NCBI GenBank assembly: GCA_946807835.1
Contig: OX327684.1
Location: 18,066,501 to 18,130,500, forward strand
Direction: 5' to 3'
Origin: Ailanthus altissimus
Lineage: Eukaryota > Streptophyta > Magnoliopsida > Sapindales > Simaroubaceae
Length of the DNA stretch: 64,000 nt
The position numbers and the translations under genes were made by a program. The notes under the pieces are model-generated. The model was given only the letters and a program-made list of their open reading frames with translations. It made no database searches and was not told where the DNA came from. Each line of letters opens with the position of its first letter. The first letter of the stretch is position 1. Positions 11,555 to 20,812 of this stretch are shown here, piece after piece.

Positions 11555-13682
11555 AATTCTGTAGGAAAGGGTACTATCTTTCTGATGAATTGATGACTGA
11601 GAAGTTGTCGATAATCATCTTAGCTCTAAGCACGAAGACAGGTACCATCCTCAGTACTGTTGTGTTTCCATTAGTCCAAGTGAATTATTTGCCATCTGCA
11701 GGCTGTTTATATTGGCATCAGAGTTTGAACAAACTGTTTTATAATTTATCTATGACGTTGTTGTTTTTATTCTACATGAGCCAAATAGTATTATTGAGCT
11801 ATTGTAGCTTCATGTTTTCTTCTCAATCTCTTGCCTCTTTTTTTTTTTAAAAAAACTTTTTTCCCCTTCAACAGTTGCAATATATATCTAATCTAATGTT
11901 CAAACTGGTTATGTTCTGTCCATAAGAATGATGGGCTTAGATCTGTAAAAGGCTACCAATTTTGAATTTCCATAAGAATTTTCTGGTCAGCAACTGGATC
12001 TCTTGTGACGAAGTATCACTGGAAGCTCCTAAGCAAGGAAGAATGATGGGCTTGAATTGGAAGTGAAGCACTAACGGCAGCCAATGTGCCCTGGATCCGA
12101 TTAATGGCTTGTTGATTCCAGTGTTGTAGCATCTTCGAGTTAATATATTGAGTTGAAGTTATGTCAATTAAATTCAAGCCATGGAAAACAGAAAGACATA
12201 AGCATGTCATTCAGTTTTAATCAGATTCATATCTTGTCCAAGATTCTTAATATAGATTAACATGTAGCTAAACACGCATTAACAAAATTTCAATATTATT
12301 GTGAGGTGGTTAATCAACTTTCAACTAAACTTGGGAAACTATATGAAAATGGAAGTTTCACAATCACAATCCAAATCCACATGGACAAAGTTGCATTGGG
12401 ATCCTCCAGATCTCACCCAGTTCCTAAACTCCAAACCCAATCTACCAGACTACCACCATCAACCAAAACATAAAAATTAATTAAAGATAGAGAGCAAAGA
12501 GAGCAAATCTGAGCCATGATTGGTGCAAAAGTGATAGCATGTTGTTGTTTGATACATAAAAGACAAAGACCTGCCAGGCTCCGGCTCAGCGGCGATATTA
12601 GATATAGATATTTTGTGGTCTTATTAGGGTCAATGCACGAGCTGTTGCCATGATCATGCCGAGATTATCGGTGACAATTTGTCTTTAATCTTGATTCAAT
12701 TAGGCATGCCTCATGGTTGGGAATTTACTTGATCATTAGTTAATTTAATATGATATTTTCTCTCCTTTTTCTAAGTGAGTGGCCTAGTGGGTGATCACTT
12801 ATTGTTTTGCATCACCCTTTTGAAAGTAGTAGTGTATTTTTGGCATTATTATACTTTACACGAGTGGATGCGCGTGCTATGCTCATGATTAGGGTTTTTT
12901 TTATAATGATTATATTATTAATTTAGAATTATCGTTAACACTAAAATATTGGCCCCAAAGAGAAATAGTTAGAATGATAATTCTACATGATTTTCAATTA
13001 CTACTTATACAATTTTCTAAGCTTTTTATGAATCAAATGATGATCCTCTTACCTTTAATTGAACCAAAACTCTTCTTCATAACTTTGGGTCATTTAACCT
13101 GTCTTTCTTGTAATAAGCAAAAATTATTTTGAAGAACTAAAATCTAAAAATGGAATGCTTTTATTCTTTAGTTACAAATTTACAAGAAATAATGAAATCA
13201 TATTTAGAACTCTTTTACACCTCTTATTGAGAAAGTAACAAATATTATGACTGTTAACAATTAGCCACAAAGGAACTAACCTAGGTGGAAATAGAAGGAA
13301 AAAAGATAAATTAAAACAAGAAATAGATAAGATAGATTCAACAACCCGTATCAGGATATTTTATTTAGGCCTTTTGTATTTTAACGTTATATAGTTTTGT
13401 GGGAATGAGTCCATGCTTTTAGTTTTAGATAATGTGGGGATCCTTGAAGGCACGAGACCTTGTAACTGTAGGTCCATAAGAATATTATTGCATAGTCTTT
13501 GTAACCCTACTGAATGTCACTTTGCTTTGGTGACAGAAATTTGCTTTATAAGTTGAGAGATTGGACTACAAAATTCATTATAGACCAATATTTCTTATTA
13601 TAAGTTGCGTAAAATTGCCTTGTGACCTCCTCTAATAAAAATATTTATCAATGGTCATAACTCATAATATAGAGCAAGTAAT
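11555..13682. other. RINGv 3' UTR and spacer up to the copia insertion
   Basis: The first few hundred bases are probably 3' UTR. From about 12,240 the DNA is AT-rich with no supported gene on either strand. A moderately GC-rich patch at 12,350-12,700 has only short frames. The final five bases (13,678-13,682, GTAAT) are the copia target-site duplication. Confidence 0.5.
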
Positions 13683-14083
13683 TGCTGGTAGCTGGTGTGC
13701 CAGCTACACAATTGCTGGTGCTAGCAATTTTTCAGCAAGGTAGACAGTTAATTCTTGGCTGTCCACCATGCTAAACTCTCCCTATAAATGAGAGAGTTTA
13801 GCAATTCATTTTTCATTGCAATTTAGAGAGAGTTTCTAAAGCTTTGAGAGAGTTTTTGAGTGATTTGAGAGAATTGGGTGTATTGGGGTTTTGGGTTGTA
13901 AGGCTAAAACACTACAATACTTGTATTCTCCATTTCTGATAATAAAAGATTCTTCTGTCTTCGCCCGTGGACGTAGGCTAAAAGCCGAACCACGTAAACT
14001 TGTCTTTGTCTTATTTTTATTTTTATTATTTTTCTCAATTTCGCTTTAGCTGCGACCCTGCATCACCCCTCAATTTCCCAACA
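13683..14083 (+). repeat. 5' LTR of the copia element
   Basis: 401 bp, starting TGCTGGTAGC and ending TTTCCCAACA. It has a TATA box (TATAAAT, 13,783-13,789), a likely polyadenylation word AATAAAAGATT near 13,941, and the motif GTGGACGTAGGC...CCGAACCACGTAA common in plant copia LTRs. Compared with the 3' copy it lacks 5 bp and 7 bp near the start, both at the centres of palindromes. In the third palindrome three transitions sit in the left arm only. Confidence 0.97.
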
Positions 14084-14085
14084 AG

Positions 14086-14097
14086 TGGTATCAGAGC
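14086..14097 (+). other. primer-binding site, initiator Met-tRNA
   Basis: TGGTATCAGAGC begins two bases after the 5' LTR. This is the standard plant copia primer site complementary to the 3' end of initiator tRNA-Met, where minus-strand DNA synthesis starts. Confidence 0.95.
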
Positions 14098-14114
14098 ATC
14101 TGGTTGAAGGAGGT

Positions 14115-14206
14115 CACTATTCACGTATACAGTTACTGTTTACGTATACAGTTACTATTTATACATACGGTACTGTTTATACGTACGGGTACTATTCACG
14201 TGAAAC
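14115..14206 (+). repeat. degenerate ~20-bp repeats in the copia leader
   Basis: The leader between the primer site and gag carries four or five imperfect copies built from ACAGTTACTRTTTAYRYAYA and TACTGTTTATACGTAC, ending ACTATTCACGTGAAACAG. Similar TACTGTTCACG-type repeats are known from leaders of other plant copia elements. Their role is unknown; they may form structure for packaging or translation. Confidence 0.65.
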
Positions 14207-14250
14207 AGTGGGAGCCGCTCCTAGCAGAAAGCAGTTCGTGGTGAAAAGCA

Positions 14251-17200
14251 ATGGCGGCAAAATACGAAGTTGAGAAGTTCAATGGAGGTAATTTTACATT
14301 GTGGAAAATGAAAATAAAGGCGATTTTAAGAAAAAATAAGTGCTTAGAAGCGATTGATGAAAGGCCCGCTGGTATCACTGATGATATCAAGTGGAATGAG
14401 ATTGACGGTAATGCAGTTGCTGATCTGCATCTAGCACTTGCTGATAACGTGCTATCTAGTGTAGCGGAAAAGAAGACAGCAAAAGAGATCTGGGATACTC
14501 TCATTAAATTGTATGAGGCTAAATCTCTACACAACAAGATCTTCTTAAAAAGGAGATTGTACACTCTTCGAATGACAGAATCCACTTCAGTGACGGAGCA
14601 CATCAACACATTAAATACTCTATTTTCCCAACTCACTTCCTTGGGGCATAAAATAGAGGCAGGTGAACGTGCAGAGATTCTACTTCAAAGCCTACCAGAT
14701 TCGTATGATCAACTCATCATCAACTTGACGAATAATATCCTATCGGACTTCTTAGTCTTCGATGATGTTACAGCTGCTGTACTGGGAGAAGAACGAAGAC
14801 GGAAAAATAAAGAAGACAAACAGGAATGTTCGCAGCAAGCAGAAGCTTTGACAATGATGAGAGGTAGATCAACAGAACGTGGCCCCAGTGGGAGTCAAAA
14901 TCATGGTAGACCAAAATCCAGAAGTAAGAAGAACGTCAAATGCTACCATTGTGGCAAGAAAGGCCATTTGAAGAAGGATTGTTGGGGATTGAAGAAAAGT
15001 GCAGAGGACAAACCGCAAGGGAATATTGCAAGCACCTCAGATGATGGTGAAATTTTATACAGCGAGGCAGCAACAGTTGTTGAAAGCAGAAAACGGTTCT
15101 CTGATGTATGGCTCATGGATTCAGGAGCTACATGGCATATGACCTCTAAGAGAGAATGGTTCCATCAATATGAACCTACCTCTGGAGGATCTGTATATAT
15201 GGGGAACGATCATGCTTTGGAAATCGCTGGAATAGGATCCATCAAGATGAAGATGTACGATGGTACTGTTAGTATTATCCAGGAGGTGCGACATGTGAAA
15301 GGCCTCAAGAAGAATCTTTTGTCATTGGGACAATTAGATAACACTGGGTGTAAGACCCAAATTGAAAATGGGATAATGAAAATTCTCAAAGGCGCGCTTG
15401 TAGTAATGAAAGCAGAAAAGGTTGCTGCAAATCTGTACATGCTTAATGAAGAAACATTGCAGGAAGGAGATGCATCTGTTGCATCAACTAGTTCAGCAGA
15501 AGAGTCAACGATAATGTGGCATCGCAAACTGGGCCATATGTCAGAACGAGGTTTGAAGATTCTCTCTGATCAAAATTTACTTCCTGGGCTCAAATCGGTT
15601 CATTTACCTTTCTGTGAGCACTGTGTCACAAGTAAGCAGCACAGATTAAAGTTCAGCACATCCAGTTCTAGAAGTAAAGAAATTCTAGAATTGATCCACT
15701 CTGATGTTTGGCAAGCACCGGTGATGTCCTTAGGAGGAGCGAGATATTTTGTGTCATTCATAGATGATTACTCCAGGAGATGTTGGGTGTATCCAATCAA
15801 GAAGAAGTCATATGTGTTTGAAGCTTTCAAAATATTCAGAGCGCGTGTAGAACTTGAATCAGAAAAGAAGATCAAGTGTTTAAGGACAGATAATGGAGGA
15901 GAATATACTGGTGAGGATTTTATTGCATTCTGTCAACAAGAAGGCATCAAGCGGCAATTTAGCACAGCTTACACGCCTCAGCAGAATGGAGTAGCAGAGC
16001 GGATGAACAGAACCTTGTTGGAGAGAACAAGAGCTATGTTGAGAACTGCAGGTTTAGCCAAGACATTTTGGGCAGAAGCAGTCAAAACCGCCTGTTATGT
16101 GGTAAATCGGTCACCATCAACAGCAATCGAGTTGAAGACACCGATGGAGATGTGGACTGGAAAACCAGTTGATTATTCTCACCTTCATACATTTGGAAGT
16201 CCTGTGTACGTGATGTATAATCCCCAAGAAACAACGAAGCTGGATCCAAAATCCAGAAAATGCCTTTTCTTGAGATATGCTGATGGAGTCAAGGGGTATC
16301 GCCTGTGGGATCCCACTACCCACAAGGTCGTCATCAGCAGAGATGTGATATTTGCAGAAGATAAACTGCAAAGGAATGATAAAGATGATAGCACAGTGAA
16401 GGAAAATCCAGAGACTACAATGGTACAAATGGAAAATAATCAAGTACAAGAAGATTCAGATTCTCCTGAAGCAGCACCAGGGCACGAAGAACAAGAACCA
16501 GCAGAGTCTGAGGCTACAGATGATCGTCGATCAACTCGTGAGAGACGATCACCAGCGTGGCACTCGGAGTATGTCATGGAGGCTCATGTTGCATACTGCC
16601 TTCTAACAGAGGATGGAGAGCCAACAACTTTCCAGGAGGCTTCTAAAAGTCAAGATGTTTCTCTATGGATGACAGCATTGCAAGAAGAGATTGAAGCTTT
16701 GCATAAGAACAAAACATGGGAGCTGGTTGCACTGCCACGTGGAAGAAAAGCCATTGGAAACAAATGGGTCTACAAGATCAAACGGGATGGCAATGACCAA
16801 GTAGAGCGGTATCGTGCGAGATTGGTGGTGAAAGGTTATGCTCAGAAAGAAGGTATTGACTTTAATGAGATATTTTCCCCTATGGTTCGACTCACGACAG
16901 TCAGAATAGTCTTGGCAATGTGTGCTACATTTGACTTACATCTAGAACAGCTAGATGTGAAGACAGCTTTTCTTCATGGAGAACTTGAAGAAGAAATTTA
17001 TATGCTCCAACCAGAAGGTTTTAAAGAAGAAGGAAAAGAGAACTTGGTTTGCAGGTTGAACAAATCTCTGTACGGTCTCAAACAGGCGTCGAGGTGTTGG
17101 TACAAGAGATTTGATTCCTATATCATCAGCCTTGGATACAACAGACTTAGTTCAGACCATTGTACATACTACAAAAAGGTTTGAAGATGATAATGATTTC

Positions 17201-18181
17201 ATTATTTTACTGTTGTACGTGGATGACATGTTGGTGGCAGGCCCCAACAAAGATCGAGTCCAAGAATAAAGGGCACAGTTGGCTAGGGAATTTGATATGA
17301 AGGACTTGGGACCAGCAAACAAGATTCTAGGGATGCAAATTCACCGAGACAGAAATAACAAGAAGATTTGGCTTTCTCAGAAGAACTACTTAAAGAAAAT
17401 CTTGTGGCGCTTCAACATGCAAGATTGTAAGCCAATTAGTACCCCACTCCCTGTTAATTTCAAGTTATCCTCTAAGATGTGTCCTAGCAAAGAAGCAGAG
17501 AGGAATGAGATGTCTCGAGTGCCGTATGCATCAGCAGTGGGAAGTTTAATGTTCGCTATGATTTGTACCAGACCAGACATTGCACAAGCAGTGGGAGCAG
17601 TTAGTAGATACATGACGAATCCTGGTAGAGAGCATTGGGGTTGTGTCAGGAGGATCCTTAGATATATTAAGGGTACCTCAGATGTTGCTTTATGTTACGG
17701 AGGATCAGATTTTATTGTTAAGGGCTATGTGGATTCAGATTTTGCAGGAGATCTTGATAAAAGAAAATCCACTACTGGCTATGTGTTTAAACTTGCAGAA
17801 GGAGCTGTAAGCTGGGTTTCGAAACTGCAAACTGTTGTGGCATTATCTACTACAGAAGCAGAATACATGGCAGCTACACAAGCTTGCAAGGAAGCAATTT
17901 GGATACAAAGATAACTGGAGGAGCTCGGGCACAAGCAAGAGAAAGTTGAATTGTTTTGTGACAGTCAGAGTGCCTTGCACATTACAAGGAATCCAGCTTT
18001 TCATTCAAGAACGAAGCACATAGGTGTTCAATATCACTTTGTTCGTGAAGTGGTAGAAGATGGAAGTGTGGATATGAAAAAAATTCATACAGATGATAAC
18101 CTTGCAGATGTGATGACCAAGCCCATCAATACCAACAAGTTTGTATGGTGTAGATCCTTGCATGGCCTAGCAGACACGTAG
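14251..18181 (+). pseudogene. copia gag-pol polyprotein, three lesions
   Basis: ATG 14251 opens a 977-residue frame. Gag comes first, followed by the zinc knuckle CYHCGKKGHLKKDC (residues 231-244). The aspartic protease site LMDSGATWHM has its Asp at about 290. The gag-pre-integrase segment is MWHRKLGHMSERGLK. Integrase has catalytic D485, D547 and E583 with exactly 35 residues between the last two. RT begins near residue 820. A fifth A in a run at 17,173-17,177 shifts the frame just before the RT motif YVDDM (17,216-17,230), giving a TGA at 17,182-17,184. A TAA at 17,267-17,269 and another at 17,912-17,914 lie in the continuing frame. RNase H then runs to a normal TAG at 18,179-18,181. All active-site residues I can locate are intact. 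The polyprotein normally makes the particle, copies the RNA and inserts the DNA. This copy cannot make a full one. Confidence 0.95.
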
Positions 18182-18249
18182 GCAACATGGCATTGGCGAA
18201 GAAGAAAGAATGGTGTGGAGAATTGATTGATTCTCAATCAAATCTCCAA

Positions 18250-18259
18250 GTGGGAGAAA
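18250..18259 (+). other. polypurine tract of the copia element
   Basis: GTGGGAGAAA lies directly against the 3' LTR start. It has the position and composition of the RNase H-resistant primer for plus-strand synthesis. Confidence 0.85.
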
Positions 18260-18672
18260 TGCTGGTAGCTGGCACCGTGTGCCAGCTACACAATTGCTGG
18301 CACATGGTGCCAGCAATTTTCCAGCAAGGTGGACAGCCAATTCTTGGCTGTCCACCATGCTAAACTCTCCCTATAAATGGGAGAGTTTAGCAATTCATTT
18401 TCTATTGCAATTTAGAGAGAGTTTCTAAAGTTTTGAGAGAGTTTTTGAGTGATTTGAGAGAATTGGGTGTATTGGGGTTTTGGGTTGTAAGGCTAAAACA
18501 CTACAATACTTGTATTCTCCATTTCTGATAATAAAAGATTCTTCTGTCTTCGCCCGTGGACTTAGGCTAAAAGCCGAACCACGTAAACTTGTCTTTGTCT
18601 TATTTTTATTTTTATTATTTTTCTCAATTTCGCTTTAACTGCGACCCTACATCACCCCTCAATTTCCCAACA
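18260..18672 (+). repeat. 3' LTR of the copia element
   Basis: 413 bp. The first 133 bp hold four perfect inverted repeats at 18,265-18,289, 18,292-18,318, 18,328-18,356 and 18,358-18,392. The TATA box (18,372-18,378) is the loop of the last. Downstream are AATAAAAGATT and the GACTTAGGC...CCGAACCACG motif. It ends CAACA, followed by the GTAAT target duplication. Confidence 0.97.
18265..18392. promoter_or_regulatory. cluster of four perfect palindromes in U3, with the TATA box in the last loop
   Basis: Arm / spacer / arm readings are as follows. GTAGCTGGCAC with spacer CGT (11-bp arms). AATTGCTGGCAC with spacer ATG (12-bp arms). GGTGGACAGCCAA with spacer TTC (13-bp arms). TGCTAAACTCTCCC with spacer TATAAAT (14-bp arms). 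In each case the right arm is the exact reverse complement. The last palindrome places the core promoter in a loop. Function is inferred only: they could be factor-binding dyads, hairpins in read-through RNA, or cruciform-prone DNA. Confidence 0.9.
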
Positions 18673-18677
18673 GTAAT

Positions 18678-20481
18678 CTATTTTAACTTTTTAAATTACC
18701 CTTAAAAATACTTTGAAATGGACTCTTCAAATTCAGTTGTATTTAAGAAAAATAAGAATGCTTTGATTTATATATATAAATGTCCCAATGAAAACATATC
18801 TTAAAAGTTAAAATAACCAACAAAAATATAAGATTCTCTTCTTTGTTAGCATATGTGGATAAAACCTAACCCAAGAAGTGTAATAGCATTAATTAAATTT
18901 AACATGAACGTGCGTTGCATAATCATGTGACATTTTCTTTAACCTAAATTAAGCCTTACCTCATCAACAAAATGAAGCAAAATATTCCTTCATCGTTTCC
19001 GGTTGGGCACGTGTCACAAACCCAGAATATAGTTCAATTAACATTCAATGTAACATCGTATATACTTACAATTAATTCGAACTAAAACTGAAGAATAAAC
19101 CAGCTAATACGGCGCCGCAAATGGGACACAAATTAGATTGAGTGTCTTCTTAACAATCATTTCTTCTATATCTTAATAGAAATGTCGGTCGATTTGTCCG
19201 GCAAGAAAGCATGCTAAAGCAGCCGCCGACATATTCTTAATGCCAAAAAAAATCAAAGCTTAACGAAGATGATGATATTGTTCTTATCAGAATATTGTAA
19301 CCTTAAAGCTTGGGGGGGTTAGATTTGTTGCTGTTAATGGCAACAAAGTTCCCTCAGTCATGGGAGCACATCGACCCTTCTTTTGTAAATGGAGTTACTG
19401 TTTTTATTGCTTTTATTTTCTTGTTTTTGCTTTTTCCGGTTGTGGTTATTTTATTTGACTTGAGGGTACTTGCTTCCTGTAAAAATTAAGCTTAGGTTAA
19501 CTTTAAGTCTTCAACACATGGAAATTTTGGGTGGTTGGAGTTTGATAGTTTGAATGTTTTTGAATTGGTGTGTTTTTTATTCAGTGACTTCTTTTTATAT
19601 ATATATTTTCTTGTTTGAAACTAGTTACAAAGTTTAGTTACATATTATATAATTAATAAGAAAATATATATATATATATATAATATTTTTCATTATAAAC
19701 ATCAGTTTCCGTAGAAGTATGAAATTAAAAGTCAATGGAAAATAAATAATTTCTTGATATGTCTAGTGTCAAACTATATCATGTCAAAGTTAGGCAAATA
19801 CAAGAGATTTTCAGAATTATTCAGTTGAATTTGGGGCTTAACAGGTTTCTCTTAGTAATCTTTTGAATTTTCTTTAACAAAACTAGCATTAATTTAAACG
19901 ATAAGGAAAGGGATTTTCTGAAAGTTTTTTTTACAGCGCAATTTTATTCACAATATTTCTTGTAAACATACTTGATAACTTTCTAAAAATGAAAAACAAA
20001 ATCAATAATTATTGGAAATATTTTTTCAGGGGTGAAATCTAAATATGATTTATATTTAAATATTGAGAAAATTCATATTGTTTTTATGTGAATGTAAAGG
20101 TCAAAAAATGCATCCATTTTTTTTATTGAAGTCGAAATATCTTTCTCTATTTTTTGTAATTATTAAAAATAAATAGAAGAAGAATATCTAAGAGGAAACC
20201 AAATTATTTCAAAAACACCCTTATCTCGTTAACTAGATAAGTGTGAAAAATCATCGCAACCCGCATACTAATTTTAAGCCAAATTCTTTTAAATCTCGAA
20301 ATTAAATCAGAATAGAAAATTACATAAGATCAGGCACAACATTAACGAGCTGATCACCAAACTCGTTCGGTGAAAACCAATAACAAATTACAGCATAGAC
20401 ACATCAGTTAATATCAACCATTCCAAAAGCAACACGGAAACGAGCTCACATAAGCCAAACCGCACCGAATCAAGAATGACC

Positions 20482-20512
<31 letters not shown>

Positions 20513-20812
20513 TAAAAAAGAACAATTATTCAAAAAACAAATTATGTAGAAAAAAACAAAGTTTCTGCAGGAGAGAGAGCGTGCAAACACGACATAGACA
20601 AAGCGGACCACGTTAGTAAGGGTCCAATGGCCGGTTGGTGATTTGATATTTTGTGTTCTCTTCAGTCTTGAGTAATTTCTTAATTCTAAGCCAAGCAAAT
20701 ACCATTCTTCAAGACTCTCGTATACATTCTCTCATTCATTGGGCATAGCTTAATTTCATTCCTTCATAGCCGTTTTGTTTCTTTTGATTGATTGTTAATA
20801 ATCTCTCCTGTG
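18678..20812. other. AT-rich spacer and presumed DUF620 gene promoter
   Basis: No supported gene. It contains a (TA)n run near 19,662-19,682 and an (AAT)n microsatellite at 20,481-20,511. The last 100 bases before ATG 20,813 are C/T-rich (CTCTCATTCATTGG, TTTGTTTCTTTTG), as in a plant 5' UTR. Confidence 0.5.
20481..20511. repeat. (AAT)10 microsatellite
   Basis: About ten perfect AAT units. On the minus strand it encodes a tyrosine run inside an otherwise meaningless frame. Confidence 0.95.

Larger units (their letters stand above)
13683..18672 (+). mobile_element. near-complete Ty1/copia LTR retrotransposon
   Basis: All structural parts are visible. There is a 401-bp 5' LTR (13,683-14,083) and a 413-bp 3' LTR (18,260-18,672), both starting TGCTGG and ending CAACA. 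A Met-tRNA primer site, one long gag-pol frame and a purine-rich GTGGGAGAAA before the 3' LTR complete the set. The flanks GTAAT (13,678-13,682) and GTAAT (18,673-18,677) are a perfect 5-bp target duplication. I count about 12 substitutions between the LTRs by eye (roughly 3%) plus two deletions, so the insertion is much younger than the other elements here. Gag-pol order with integrase before RT defines Ty1/copia. A Tork/Tnt1-like lineage is my impression only. Confidence 0.97.

Noticed and set aside
11497..11850. 117-residue frame overlapping the RINGv 3' end
   Set aside because: Out of frame with the RINGv membrane segment and extends into the 3' UTR. No family match.
12016..12210. 64-residue minus-strand frame downstream of the RINGv gene
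   Set aside because: No recognisable motif, no supporting context and a length expected by chance.
14086..14097. TGGTATCAGAGC (also at 25,717) as a possible tRNA gene piece
   Set aside because: The 12-mer has no tRNA around it and sits just inside LTRs. It is a primer-binding site.
14196..14636. 146-residue minus-strand frame
   Set aside because: Antisense shadow of copia gag.
20414..20698. 94-residue minus-strand frame with a tyrosine run
   Set aside because: The Tyr run is the (AAT)n microsatellite and the rest matches nothing. It is probably the upstream region of the DUF620 gene.
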